DNA of 40,335 nt from Myxococcota bacterium (GCA_029251165.1 JAQXDW010000119.1:1-40335); one strand, 5' to 3'. Positions 8,189-17,402 are shown, counted from the first letter of the stretch. The notes: generated by a model from the letters alone, not told the origin. Numbers and translations are program-made.

Positions 8189-9304
8189 TCAGCGGGCGGA
8201 GAGGTGCCAGCGAAGGAAGTGGGCCCACTTCAGCGGACTCTGCCCCACGGGGACCAGCTCCAGCAGCACATCTCCCCGGCGGAAGGTCAGGCGGTTCTGA
8301 AGCTCCACGCTCACCGCCCGCAGCTCAGACAGCGGCAGGGTGAGCCCGTCGACCGTGAGGCCCTCGGTGCTCAGGCTGGCGGTGCCGTGCGCGAGGCGCT
8401 CCTGCTGCTTGCCCTTGATTCGATAGAGGGTGGCCGCGCCGCTGAGGTCCGCCCCCTCAAAGTGCGCAGCGATCCGATCGAAGGCTTCATGAACCCACAT
8501 CGCCTGATCGCCGTTCATGCGGTTGCGGGTGTCCAGGGTCCACCGCACGGTGCAGGACTGGCAGGTCACGTGGTTGCCGTGTGCCTTCAGCCCGTTCAGC
8601 GCAAAGCAGCTCGGGCAGGCCCACAGGTAGTCCGGCAGCCCCTCCGCCATGCGGAACCCGATGGAGAACAGCCCCTCAGGCGGCTCCTCGGGGTTGATCC
8701 GAATGGCTGCGGAGATGTCATCGTTGATCTGCTCAGGGGTGGCGGCGTCTTCCCAGGTGCGCACAGCGGCGTACTTCACCCGGACCGGCACCCAGCGGGG
8801 ATACCGCGCCCAGCGGGGATGGAAGAGGTGGCCGTTGAGGACGCGCGCGGTGACCACCCGGGCGTTGATGCGCTTCACCAGCCGCCCGATTCCCGGCAGC
8901 ACCTCTCCAGTACGTCCATCAAAGGTTCGCTTTCCCTCGGGAAACAGAACGATGACGTCTCCGGCTTCGTAGCGCTCTGCCAGGGTCCGCATGGAGTCTC
9001 GGTCTTTGACGAACTTCGTCTTCGGGAAGCAGCCACACAGCGGAAGCAGCTGGGCAAGCACCGGCACCCGAAACAGGCCGCTGCTCGCCATAAATGAGCT
9101 CCGCCGAAACAACCAGAAGGCGATCCAGACCGGATCGAAGGCGGAGGAGTGGTTGGCAAGCAGCAGGAGCGGACCGTCGCGGGGAACGCTCCGGGCGTTG
9201 CCGGGAACCCAGCGGAAGGCCAGAGTCCAGGGAAGCGCCATGACGCTCCAGGCAAACCACCAGAACGCGATCTGTCGACGGGAGCCGAGGGGGGCAAAAG
9301 ACAT
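8189..9304 (-). CDS. PlsC-type acyltransferase with zinc-ribbon and C-terminal PH-like domain
   Basis: The protein has 371 residues. The N-terminal half is a glycerophosphate-type acyltransferase. NHSSAFD (residues about 51-57) is the catalytic H-x4-D motif, and FPEGKRTFDG near residue 120 is the substrate-binding EG motif. An N-terminal hydrophobic segment would place it at the inner membrane. Unusually, the domain is followed by a four-cysteine knuckle (CPSC...CQSC, about residues 232-252) and then a beta-rich 90-residue tail (TLYRIKGKQQERL to LLELVPVGQSPLKW) that looks PH/GRAM-like. The substrate is probably lysophosphatidate or another acyl acceptor. The tail may target it to lipid or protein. 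The ribosome binding site is AGAAGG, seven bases upstream. It is divergent from the LRR gene. Confidence 0.85.
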   Translation of the reverse strand: MSFAPLGSRRQIAFWWFAWSVMALPWTLAFRWVPGNARSVPRDGPLLLLANHSSAFDPVWIAFWLFRRSSFMASSGLFRVPVLAQLLPLCGCFPKTKFVKDRDSMRTLAERYEAGDVIVLFPEGKRTFDGRTGEVLPGIGRLVKRINARVVTARVLNGHLFHPRWARYPRWVPVRVKYAAVRTWEDAATPEQINDDISAAIRINPEEPPEGLFSIGFRMAEGLPDYLWACPSCFALNGLKAHGNHVTCQSCTVRWTLDTRNRMNGDQAMWVHEAFDRIAAHFEGADLSGAATLYRIKGKQQERLAHGTASLSTEGLTVDGLTLPLSELRAVSVELQNRLTFRRGDVLLELVPVGQSPLKWAHFLRWHLSAR

Positions 9305-9407
9305 CGACGGGCCTTCTATCGCGTGAGAGGCATGGGAGCGGCCTTTTCAACAAGTCGACACACTGACCATGAGCAGGAAGCCACCGTCTCTCCGAGAAAG
9401 GATACAC

Positions 9408-9433
9408 GAATTGACCACTTGAATTGATAATTC
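9408..9433. promoter_or_regulatory. AT-rich direct/inverted repeat between divergent genes
   Basis: In the 268-bp divergent intergenic region (9305-9572), GAATTGA occurs twice (9408-9414 and 9421-9427, 13 bp apart), and GAATT-GAT-AATTC forms a small dyad at 9421-9433. The stretch is distinctly AT-richer than its surroundings, as expected of a promoter or operator. I could not place a convincing -35/-10 pair. Confidence 0.3.
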
Positions 9434-9572
9434 TCAAAGGGAAGACCTCACCGGCTCCGCCGCCGGTCTGCGAAACTTCAGCGACATCATCAGACCGGAT
9501 GTTTGTCGCCTTCCACCCCGACACGTTCTTCAGTGACGTCAAGCCAGACAGACCACGAGATAGAGCCGTCCC

Positions 9573-10502
9573 ATGTTTCCGAACCCGCCCGATCGCACCC
9601 AGCGCAAGACCATGCGCCTGCTCGCTGAGGCCATCGATCTGCACGACGACAGCATCGCCGCGCTGGAGCAAGCCATCCAGCACATGCACAGCATCGATCT
9701 CTCTCAGACCAGCCTCACCGACCTCTCGGTTCTCTCCAAGCTGGACTGGCTGACTGCGCTGAGCCTGGAGAAGACCCGGGTGCGCGACCTCTCCCCGCTC
9801 AGTCAGCTCTCTCACCTCACCGAGCTGCGGCTCAGCGAGATCCCGGCGATCGACTTCGCCCCGATCAGCACGCTCACCGCGCTGGAGTGTCTGTTCCTCA
9901 CCGCCACCCGCTTCGCTGATGCCAGCCTCCTCGCGACCATGGAGCGGCTGACCTTCCTGGACCTCGGGCGCACCCGGGTCGTCGATCTCTCCCCGCTCAG
10001 CCAGCTCCACCGCCTCAGCCATCTCTCCCTCGCCGCGACCGCAGTCTGTGATCTCTCTCCGATCGGCCAGCTCCCCGAGCTGGAGCGGCTGTTCTTGATG
10101 GGCTGTCGTCAGCTGCACGACCTCTCCCCGCTCGCCCGCCTCACCGGGCTGAAGGAGCTGGCCCTGTCTGTCGCCCCGTCGGTGCGGCTGGCTCCGCTGG
10201 CTGGGCTGAAGGGCCTGACCACCCTGTACTTCACCGACTCCAACCTCCCCGACATCACCCCGCTCGCCGGACTCACCGCGCTCACCACCCTCTCGATGGC
10301 CGGCTGCCTGGTCCGAGATGTCTCGGCGCTCTCCGGGCTCACCGGGCTGCTTCGGCTGGACCTCGGGCGCTGTCCGGTGGCCGACTACACCCCGCTTGCT
10401 GACCTCACCGGGCTGCGCGTCCTGCGGGTCGGCAGCGAAGCGGTCCCCGGTGCCGATGCCCTCCGCACCATGCCGGAGACCCGGGTGTTCTTCTCGGGGT
10501 GA
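9573..10502 (+). CDS. Leucine-rich repeat protein
   Basis: This 309-residue protein is composed almost wholly of about ten 22-residue leucine-rich repeats of the internalin-like type (pattern LxxLxxLxLxxTxVxDLSPLSQL, seen from residue 45 to the end). There is no signal peptide, so it is probably cytoplasmic. The first 45 residues are a short helical cap. Repeats of this kind mediate protein-protein contacts. No partner is evident, although the gene directly downstream is broken. No strong ribosome binding site is seen before the ATG at 9573. A second LRR protein is encoded at 17593-18906 but belongs to a different length class. Confidence 0.85.
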   Translation: MFPNPPDRTQRKTMRLLAEAIDLHDDSIAALEQAIQHMHSIDLSQTSLTDLSVLSKLDWLTALSLEKTRVRDLSPLSQLSHLTELRLSEIPAIDFAPISTLTALECLFLTATRFADASLLATMERLTFLDLGRTRVVDLSPLSQLHRLSHLSLAATAVCDLSPIGQLPELERLFLMGCRQLHDLSPLARLTGLKELALSVAPSVRLAPLAGLKGLTTLYFTDSNLPDITPLAGLTALTTLSMAGCLVRDVSALSGLTGLLRLDLGRCPVADYTPLADLTGLRVLRVGSEAVPGADALRTMPETRVFFSG

Positions 10503-10527
10503 GACGACGCGCAACACACCAGTCAGT

Positions 10528-11092
10528 ATGGCCGTTCAGCGCGACATCATCGACATCTGGGAAGAGGTCTGCGCGCTCTACAGCGCTCCCCGAGCGGACG
10601 CCAGCGGGCGTGGAGAAGATGGCCGAAGAGATGACGGCGTACTCCTCAGCCCACGCGTCGAATCGGCCCTTTGCGCTACCCGATGACCATGCGCGCTGGC
10701 GGCCTCTCCAGGGCTGCCCCACCAGCCAAGGTGGCACCGACGGCTTCCGCGGGCACACCCCGAGCACCGTGGTCGCGAACACCACCTACGGCTGCGGCAT
10801 CTTCAACGACCTCCCCGTGGCACGCCGCCGGCTCTGGCTGGAAGATCGCCCGCTGAAGCGACCGGGACGACCTCTTCCTGTGCTGTGACCGAGGCGATTC
10901 CCGCTTCGGCGCGCTCTACGACAGCAACAACCACTGCTGGCTCTCTCCAGACGGCCTCGACCGCGAAGCCGCCTCGCTGACCCGCGACCTCCGGAAGCCG
11001 TACTGGCCGATGCGGCGTGAGCGCCGGGAACCTCGAAAGCGACTGATCCGCGCATGGTGCGACACCCTCCCGACAGAGGAGACGCAGGCCTG
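10528..11092 (+). pseudogene. Frameshifted gene, unknown protein split over three frames
   Basis: Three consecutive plus-strand frames each look like part of one protein. Frame one starts at ATG 10528 (MAVQRDIIDIWEEVCALYSAP). The second frame continues with VEKMAEEMTAYSSAHASNRP through TTYGCGIFNDLP to about 10855. The third, just after an in-frame TGA, runs from RDDLFLCCDRGDSRFGALYD to a TGA ending at 11092. Each piece has natural amino-acid composition only in its own frame. At least two frameshifts are needed to join them, so this is either a decayed gene or sequencing errors. I do not recognise the family. A short tryptophan-rich cytosolic protein of about 185 residues is implied. Confidence 0.55.
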
Positions 11093-11219
11093 AGGTGAGG
11101 AAGGCTTTCGCGTCTCGCTGTCGCTGGCAGAGCGGAGGGAGCGATGGAATGGAGACCTCAGCCCATGCCGTCCCACACTTGAAGGGGCGGTCGTCGAAGA
11201 AGCCGGTATAAGTACCCTC

Positions 11220-12266
11220 ATGACGATGCTCTCTCTGCCTGCCCTGCTCATGCTGCCCGCCTGCGGCGGCAAAGACCCTGACGCTGGCACCACCAGCGAA
11301 GACACCGCTGAAGCCACGACGCCGGATCTGCCCGACTACAGTCAGCCCGGCCCCTACGCACCGGGCACGCTGAGCGCCGAGATCACCGGCTCGACCGGGG
11401 TCTCGCTGACCGTTCAGATCTGGTTCCCCGCTGACGCACCGGGCAGCGAGACGGTCACCTACGACGGCCTCTACGGCGGCAACGCCACCACAGACGTCAC
11501 CCCGAGCTGCGAGACCTCTCGGCCAGTGATGCTGTTCTCTCACGGCTACGGGGGGGTCCGCTGGCAGTCTGGCTTCCTCGTGGAGCACCTCGCAAGCCAC
11601 GGCTACATCGTCGTCGCGCCGGACCACACCTACAACACGGTGTTCGACGACGACGACGCGAAGTTCGAGGAGGTGGTCGTCCGACGCCCGCAGGACATCG
11701 CCGACAGCTTCAACTGGGCCGCCGACCAGAGCGCAGATGGGGGCCTCATCGCCGGCTGCATCAACGAGTCCGATGGCTACGCGGTCTCCGGGCACAGCTT
11801 CGGCGGCTACACGGCCTATGCCACCGGCGGAGCCACCCTCAACCTCACCGGCAGCAGCGACCTGAGCGACGATCGGGTCTGGGCGGTCATCCCGATGGCG
11901 CCCTGGGACGTCGGCGGGACGATCACCGACGGCACTGCGGACATCACCGTTCCGCTGATGTCCCTGTCCGGCACCCGAGACGACACGACCACCTGGGACT
12001 CCGTCAGCAGCATGTACGCCGCAGCCACGGTCACCCCCCGCTACAGCGGCGAATTCCCTGATGCGGGCCACTACAGCTTCTCTCCCATCGCCTGCGACTT
12101 TGGAAACGTCGGCGACGGCTGCGGAGACGACTTCATCGCCCTCAATGACTTCACCGCCCTGGTCAACACCGCAGTCACTGCATTCCTCGAAGAGGCCCGT
12201 GGGGTCACCGGCGCCATCACACAGCTTCCAGAAAGCGACGATGTTATCTGGGAGATGACGGAGTAG
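11220..12266 (+). CDS. Alpha/beta-hydrolase lipoprotein (PAF-acetylhydrolase/dienelactone hydrolase-like)
   Basis: The 348-residue precursor has a lipobox (LLMLPAC, Cys15) followed by a Thr/Glu/Asp-rich linker. The hydrolase domain shows the oxyanion segment MLFSHGYGG near residue 102, the nucleophile elbow SGHSFGG near residue 192, an acid-containing stretch (SLSGTRDD) near 250 and a late histidine (PDAGHYSF) near 280, giving a complete Ser-Asp-His triad in the expected order. The layout and size match platelet-activating-factor acetylhydrolase II-like and dienelactone-hydrolase-like secreted esterases. An ester or lipid substrate outside the cell is likely. It is followed after 34 bp by another lipoprotein gene in the same direction, probably co-transcribed. 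Confidence 0.85.
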   Translation: MTMLSLPALLMLPACGGKDPDAGTTSEDTAEATTPDLPDYSQPGPYAPGTLSAEITGSTGVSLTVQIWFPADAPGSETVTYDGLYGGNATTDVTPSCETSRPVMLFSHGYGGVRWQSGFLVEHLASHGYIVVAPDHTYNTVFDDDDAKFEEVVVRRPQDIADSFNWAADQSADGGLIAGCINESDGYAVSGHSFGGYTAYATGGATLNLTGSSDLSDDRVWAVIPMAPWDVGGTITDGTADITVPLMSLSGTRDDTTTWDSVSSMYAAATVTPRYSGEFPDAGHYSFSPIACDFGNVGDGCGDDFIALNDFTALVNTAVTAFLEEARGVTGAITQLPESDDVIWEMTE

Positions 12267-12300
12267 CACCACAGGCAAGCAGAAGGAGTAGGGTAACGCC

Positions 12301-13674
12301 ATGCTCTTCATCCTCCTGGCCTGCACTGACGCAGTCCCCGTCGACACCGCCCTCTCCACCCCGGGCGACTCCAGCGCGGTGTCAGACTCTGGTGGGGAGA
12401 CCACACCGGACGACTCCGGACCCGACACCACCGGAGCGATCACCGACATCACCGTGAGCCTCTCTCCAGAGATCGCCTCGGTGTTCACCGTGACCTGGAA
12501 GAGCGACCTCACCGACGGTGTGGTCCACTTCGGGGTCGGAGAGCAGACGATCGGCACCGCGACCGGACGGCTGGACGACGGGACGTGGAGCGCAGTGGTG
12601 GTCGGCATCCCTGCAGAAACGACCGGCTGGTATGCCGTCGCGCACGGCGAGGCGTCGTCAGAGGGCTTCCCGATCACCACCGGTGGCCTTGCTGGCTTCC
12701 CCGCCCCCGTCGAAGTCAGCGGAGATCTGGAGGGCTACACCCTCACCACATTCCTCGCCCGGGGAGAGGCCAAGATGCAGCCCGTCGTCTTCAACGGACA
12801 GGGCGAGCTGGTCTGGTGGCACACCTACAACGAAGACCGAGAGTGGTTCTCCTCGCGTGTGCGACTGTCGGCAGACAAGCAGAGCATCTACTACAACACC
12901 TACCACATCACCCTCAGCGAGCCGCTGAGCTTCGCCGGCATCATCAAGGTCAGCCTGGATGGCACCGCCGTCGAGACCATCCCGCTGCCCGAGAACCACC
13001 ACGACTTCCTGCTCCACGAAGACGAGACCATCGCCTACATCAAGTTTGATCGCCGCGAAGTCGACGGCACACTCGTGGCTGGGGATGCCATCGTCGAGCG
13101 CGCTCCCGATGGCACAGAGACCACGATCTGGTCGACCTGGGATGACCTCATCTGGGACGGCAAGGGCGTGGAGCGGAAGGAAGGGATCTTCTGGACCATG
13201 GCGAACAACCTGGAGTACAACGCCGACCAGGACGCCTACATCCTCGGATCTCGGGATCGAAACGCGATCCTCCACATTGATCGGAGCACTGGAGCGACCA
13301 ACTGGATCCTCGGCAGCACCACGGCGACCCTGACCCAGACCGACATCTTCATCGGCCAGCACGGCTTCCACCTCGACGGAGACGACCTGCTGGTGTTCGA
13401 CAATCTTGGAGTGCCTGGGAGGTCTCGGGTCATCCGCTACACCATCGAATCCGAGACGGCGACGACCACGTGGATCCACGAGAACATGCCGGTCATGCTC
13501 ACCGAATACTTCGGTGACGTGCTGCCGCTGTCTGGAGATCGCATGCTCGTCGCATGGGGACAGGGCGGACGGCTGAGCGTGCTGGACAGCACGCACAGCA
13601 CCAGCAGCGAGCGAGCCTGGAAGATAGGAACAGAGCTCGGCTTCGTCACTCAGGAGCCCACGCTGATGCCGTGA
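12301..13674 (+). CDS. Arylsulfotransferase-like (ASST) lipoprotein
   Basis: The protein has 457 residues, with a very short signal peptide ending in LLAC (Cys8) and a long Ser/Thr/Asp/Gly linker to about residue 45. A fibronectin-like strand region precedes a beta-propeller-like domain. Motifs that match arylsulfotransferase-family proteins include ENHHDFLLHEDETIAYI (His-His-Asp, near 235), NNLEYNADQDAYILGSRDRN (near 303) and GQHGFHLDGDDLLVFDN near 355. Family enzymes move sulfate between phenolic compounds by a histidine intermediate. The His residues here are plausible catalytic candidates but I cannot assign them firmly. The neighbouring sulfatase-like gene at 4471 makes sulfur-ester chemistry an attractive but unproven theme. 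Confidence 0.8.
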   Translation: MLFILLACTDAVPVDTALSTPGDSSAVSDSGGETTPDDSGPDTTGAITDITVSLSPEIASVFTVTWKSDLTDGVVHFGVGEQTIGTATGRLDDGTWSAVVVGIPAETTGWYAVAHGEASSEGFPITTGGLAGFPAPVEVSGDLEGYTLTTFLARGEAKMQPVVFNGQGELVWWHTYNEDREWFSSRVRLSADKQSIYYNTYHITLSEPLSFAGIIKVSLDGTAVETIPLPENHHDFLLHEDETIAYIKFDRREVDGTLVAGDAIVERAPDGTETTIWSTWDDLIWDGKGVERKEGIFWTMANNLEYNADQDAYILGSRDRNAILHIDRSTGATNWILGSTTATLTQTDIFIGQHGFHLDGDDLLVFDNLGVPGRSRVIRYTIESETATTTWIHENMPVMLTEYFGDVLPLSGDRMLVAWGQGGRLSVLDSTHSTSSERAWKIGTELGFVTQEPTLMP

Positions 13675-13680
13675 GCGCAG

Positions 13681-14052
13681 CTACTCCACGCGCTCGAAGG
13701 CCCCTGTCCCCGCATTGCTCTCGCCTGTGGGGGTGGTGTTGCTCCAGCGGTACTGCAGGACACTGTCGTCGATGTCGGTGAGCCGAAGGGTGACGAGGTA
13801 CTGCGTCGAGGGCACCTCGTAGTGTATCGAGAACCCCTGCTCCTCCCATCCCGAGCGGATCACGACGAACACCTCGTTGTCATGGTCCACCAGAGACGTC
13901 ACCTCGGCGTTCTCGATGGTGGCGAGCATGCCGCCGTCGTCCCTCCAGGTTCCCTCCAGCGCCGGAGCGACCGCCTCGATGGACGTGGCGTTGTCCGGTG
14001 GTGCCTTCTTGCAGGCAGTCAAGGCGAACATGAGCGGGAGGAGCTGAACCAT
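13681..14052 (-). CDS. Small lipoprotein of unknown function
   Basis: This 123-residue precursor has a lipobox LTAC (Cys14) followed by KKAPPDN, so the mature form is about 110 residues. The body is beta-rich (GTWRDDGGMLATIENAEV, then alternating hydrophobic strands), like small lipocalin-like or META-like outer-membrane lipoproteins, but I do not recognise a family. The stop lies 6 bp from the stop of the convergent arylsulfotransferase-like gene. No clear ribosome binding site is visible upstream of ATG 14052. Confidence 0.7.
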   Translation of the reverse strand: MVQLLPLMFALTACKKAPPDNATSIEAVAPALEGTWRDDGGMLATIENAEVTSLVDHDNEVFVVIRSGWEEQGFSIHYEVPSTQYLVTLRLTDIDDSVLQYRWSNTTPTGESNAGTGAFERVE

Positions 14053-14162
14053 GGTGAGAGCATAGCGGTTTTGCCCGCCTCGGCAGCGCTGCTCAGTGAG
14101 CGCCCGCCCGCGACCGCTGCGGAGACTGCGGTCTCCCCGACCTCAGCCGGCAGCCCGCAGCC

Positions 14163-14879
14163 TCACAGCAGCGACAGCGCCGCGAGCCACTCGGTGTGCA
14201 GCGGGGAGCGCTCCTGCTCGATCAGCCAGCCATTGCGCCAGGGCCACTCCTTGACCGCACCACGGTAGTCCGCAATGGAGGAAGAGTAGTCACAGAGGCG
14301 CTGGACAAGCGGCGCGATGGAGAGGGGAACCCCACCCAGCGCCCGATCACAGACCCCAAGCAGCTCCGCAGTGAGGGCCGTGACCTCGTCGTGGTGCGCT
14401 GAGACGACCGCGCCCACTGCGGCGTCATGACGCTGGCAGAGCAGCCCGAAGACACAGTTCCAGAGAAACTTCTCGACCATCTCCCCCCGAAACGCGCTCC
14501 GGGAGACCGCCCGACACGCGAGCCCGCCAGCGGCGAGGAGCTCGCACAAGACGGCGGCATGGGGGCCCGTGACCACGCTTCGACCGCCATCGACCGGCTG
14601 CGCGCCGACGGAGGAGACCGCGAAGTACAGCAGCGCCTGGGTGCTCTCTGAGAGCCCACGGGATGCCAGCCAGGTGCTCAGCATCCCGTTCTGCACAAAG
14701 ACGAGATCGCCGCGACGGTGGCCTGGGGTGGCCTGCACGACCCCGGCGAGGTCGTTGTTGCGGGTGCAGACGATGATCGGTCCAGCCCCATCGGGGATCC
14801 GCTCGCCGCGACGGACCAGCGCAGCGCCGTTGATTGCCGACAGCGCGGTGCCGATTCGTCCCGCTCCGATGATCACCAT
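14163..14879 (-). CDS. Ketopantoate-reductase-like (PanE/ApbA fold) oxidoreductase
   Basis: The protein has 238 residues. It starts with a Rossmann fingerprint (MVIIGAGRIGTAL), then VCTRNNDL and FVQNGM (the family's QNG loop). In the C-terminal half, EKFLWNCVFGLLC holds the Lys and Asn typical of the ketopantoate-reductase active site, and KEWPWRNGWLI resembles the terminal substrate-binding helix region. It is about 50-60 residues shorter than classical PanE, so substrate identity is uncertain. I chose ATG 14879 because GAGGA lies about six bases upstream and the nucleotide-binding strand then starts immediately. An upstream in-frame ATG at 14921 has less support. It stands alone between a lipoprotein gene and a secreted-protein gene. 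Confidence 0.65.
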   Translation of the reverse strand: MVIIGAGRIGTALSAINGAALVRRGERIPDGAGPIIVCTRNNDLAGVVQATPGHRRGDLVFVQNGMLSTWLASRGLSESTQALLYFAVSSVGAQPVDGGRSVVTGPHAAVLCELLAAGGLACRAVSRSAFRGEMVEKFLWNCVFGLLCQRHDAAVGAVVSAHHDEVTALTAELLGVCDRALGGVPLSIAPLVQRLCDYSSSIADYRGAVKEWPWRNGWLIEQERSPLHTEWLAALSLL

Positions 14880-14987
14880 GTCAATCCTCACTGTGGCGAG
14901 CAGTCTGCCATGTTCCGGCACCGCTCATCCACGAGGAGAGCAGGCCCCGCGCAGACGGGATGCCCTGGAGCCGCCGCCGTCTGCTCC

Positions 14988-15614
14988 TCACAGCGGGGGC
15001 GCGGTGCTGGGATCGTTGTGTGCTTCGCGCCCGGCCAGGGAGATCGAGACGGTGAGCATCGCGCGGGTCTCGTCTTGCTCCAGCCAGCCTGTGGCCCCCA
15101 GCCAGAGCCCCTCGCGGGCCTGAGCAGCAAGCCGCAGGCTGACCGGAATCTCCCCGCTCTCCGTCGCCCACACGCCCGCCGAGGCCGACAGCCGCGTGCT
15201 GTGGTGCCCCAGTCCAGCACCAGACAGCGCCGCGCCGACTTCTCCGCTTTCCTCCACCGGCCAGGTGTCGATCCAGGCATGGCAGACCGGCAGCCCACCC
15301 CAGGCATTGACGCTGGCCCGAGAGTCGATGACCGCCTCGAAGAAGCCCCCCGCCCCCAGCTCCACCCCGCCGTAGCCACCGTGGAGGCCCAGACGGATCG
15401 CAGCAGAGCCTGAAGAGGGCGCACCGATCACCGATGAGGCTGCGGCGTGCAGGGTGAAGCCGCGTGCGTCCTGCTGGCTGGCTGAGATCACGACCACACC
15501 GCGTCCAGCGCGGGTTCCCCCAGCAGCCAGGGTGGTCCAGTCATCGGAGTCAACCGGACCGGCAGCGATCAGGCCGATGGACAGCAGGGACAGCAGCAGG
15601 CGTTCGCGAGACAT
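14988..15614 (-). CDS. Secreted, beta-strand-rich protein of unknown function
   Basis: This 208-residue precursor has an N-terminal signal peptide (about residues 1-19, LLLSLLSIGLIAAG). The body is rich in Gly, Ala and Ser with alternating polar and hydrophobic residues, for example AAIRLGLHGGYGGVELGAGG, and ends with WLEQDETRAMLTVSISLAG. This resembles an outer-membrane beta-barrel, but the size would allow only about eight strands. No family recognised. AGGA lies seven bases upstream of the ATG. The 219 bp between this gene and the kinase stop at 15834 hold no gene I can support. Confidence 0.6.
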   Translation of the reverse strand: MSRERLLLSLLSIGLIAAGPVDSDDWTTLAAGGTRAGRGVVVISASQQDARGFTLHAAASSVIGAPSSGSAAIRLGLHGGYGGVELGAGGFFEAVIDSRASVNAWGGLPVCHAWIDTWPVEESGEVGAALSGAGLGHHSTRLSASAGVWATESGEIPVSLRLAAQAREGLWLGATGWLEQDETRAMLTVSISLAGREAHNDPSTAPPL

Positions 15615-15833
15615 GGCGGCATCCTATCGCGCGACCAGGGCACGACGCTGGCGGTGATGTCCGCAGAGGCGGTGAACCAGGAGGCCGCGTCGAGGTGGAG
15701 AGACTCGGCGGCAGGAGTCGCGGTGAAGGCAGCGAGAATGACCGGCGTGTCGAGGGCTGATGCATGCTGCACGCCTGAAATTTGCTCCCTGGGGCTGACG
15801 GATCTCTGCCCTGGACCGATCGCGCTCTGCTCA

Positions 15834-17402
15834 TCAGAGCAGGTGATGCTGTCGGCGCCTGCGGCGGCGGGCGGGCGGGAGGTGGATCGTGTCGTAGTGC
15901 CCAACGAGGCTGCTCGGTGTCACCGCATCACCACAAAACGGGCAGAGGTGACGCGCCTCAGGGACCACACCAGACCGCCACTGCTGAGCGGTGGCCTTGA
16001 TGTCCTCCCGCTCCCGTCGGCTACCGATCACCGGGGCGAGATCGGGCATGTGCGCGACGCGCGGATGCTGAAGCTGCTGACGCTGCTGACGCTGGGGGGC
16101 AGCACGGACCGCCCGACGACGCTGTGCCTGCGCCCGGATCGCCGCTGCCATCGCACCAGACAGCGCGATGAGATGAAAGAGGCCGAGGAAGACCGGCAGC
16201 GGACCGGCGACCGCTCCGGGATCCAGCACGCCGAGCGCGATGACGAGGGCGCCGAGCGCGCTGATCAGCGCGGCAGAGAGGGCGGCGAGCGTCCCGAGGA
16301 GCTGCCGACGCTGGACCGCGAGGAACGCGACGATCAGCCCGAGGATGGTGCCGAGGACTCCGGTGACCGCGATCGACTCGATCGTCACCAGCGCCGCGAG
16401 CGGGATGCTCACCGCGAGGGTGCCGAGGATCGGGTAGAGGGCCAGCAGCGGCACCATCGACCGACTCGGACGTGCGGTCTTCGCGGCAGCAACCTGCGAG
16501 GGCTGCGTCTCCGCTGGGGGGGCCTCCGGGAGCGGAGGCGGGGCATCCGAGACCTCGGCGCACTGCCGGGCGAGGCGGCAGACCTCCGCAGCGCTCTGAG
16601 GCCGCTTCGTCGGATCGGGCTGAAGCAGCGCATCGACCAGGGCACCGATCTCCGACGAGAGCCCCTCCGGCTTCTGCCAGCGGATCGGATCGGCGGGGTC
16701 GTGGGTGAGGCTGGGCGGCTGCCGGGTCAGGAGGTGGACCGCCAGGGCCCCCAGCGCGTAGAGGTCGCTGGCCGGCAGCACCTCTCCAGTGATCTGCTCC
16801 GGGGCCATGTAGCCGACCGTCCCGACACTCATCGTGCCGCCCAGGGTGCCGACCAGGGTGTCTCGGACGCTGCCAAAGTCGATGAGCACCAGCGCACCGT
16901 CGCTGGAGCGGCGGATGAGGTTCTGCGGCTTGATGTCCCGATGAATGATCGGCGGGGAGAGCCCGTGGAGGTAGGTGAGGATCTCCGCGATCTCCGCAAT
17001 CATCGCCATGACCTGCCCGGGGGTGTGGCGGCGGTCGGCCAGCGCGTCGAGGAGCGGATCGCCGTCGATGAGCTCCTGAACAATGCAGCGGTAGCGGGTC
17101 ATGCCGGAGCGGGTGGAGAAGTCATCGATGAGGTCGGGAATGCGCGGGTGGCTCAGCTGCCGCAGCACCGCCACCTCCCGATCCAGCGTGCGCCTCGCGT
17201 CTGCCTTCAGGCCGTGCCCGAGGTTGATGACCTTGACCGCGACGACCGCGCCGTCTGCTGCTTCCGCCCGCCAGGTCATGCCGTGGCTGCCCTGGCCGAG
17301 CAGCGCGCGGAGGACATAGCGACCATCCAGACGGGGATCCGATCCGCACTCAGTGCAGGGCTGCTCGGCAGTCTGTTCACCGCAAGAGGCGCAGAATTGC
17401 AT
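15834..17402 (-). CDS. Ser/Thr protein kinase with N-terminal zinc ribbon and C-terminal C2H2-like finger
   Basis: The protein has 522 residues. Residues 4-19 form a four-cysteine ribbon (CxxC...CxxC). The kinase domain follows: GQGSHG (36-41) is the glycine loop, AVKVIN holds the catalytic Lys, HRDIKPQN is the catalytic loop, DFGSVRD binds magnesium, and VGYMAPEQ is the P+1 loop. It looks fully active. After a Pro-rich linker come about four membrane helices (roughly residues 318-435), and then a basic cytoplasmic tail ending in C487-x2-C490-x11-H502-x4-H507, a classical C2H2 spacing followed by an Arg run. The finger plus Arg run suggests nucleic-acid or membrane contact. A likely role is membrane-bound sensing. 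The FHA proteins at 23400-26961 are possible readers of its phosphorylation. Confidence 0.9.
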   Translation of the reverse strand: MQFCASCGEQTAEQPCTECGSDPRLDGRYVLRALLGQGSHGMTWRAEAADGAVVAVKVINLGHGLKADARRTLDREVAVLRQLSHPRIPDLIDDFSTRSGMTRYRCIVQELIDGDPLLDALADRRHTPGQVMAMIAEIAEILTYLHGLSPPIIHRDIKPQNLIRRSSDGALVLIDFGSVRDTLVGTLGGTMSVGTVGYMAPEQITGEVLPASDLYALGALAVHLLTRQPPSLTHDPADPIRWQKPEGLSSEIGALVDALLQPDPTKRPQSAAEVCRLARQCAEVSDAPPPLPEAPPAETQPSQVAAAKTARPSRSMVPLLALYPILGTLAVSIPLAALVTIESIAVTGVLGTILGLIVAFLAVQRRQLLGTLAALSAALISALGALVIALGVLDPGAVAGPLPVFLGLFHLIALSGAMAAAIRAQAQRRRAVRAAPQRQQRQQLQHPRVAHMPDLAPVIGSRREREDIKATAQQWRSGVVPEARHLCPFCGDAVTPSSLVGHYDTIHLPPARRRRRRQHHLL

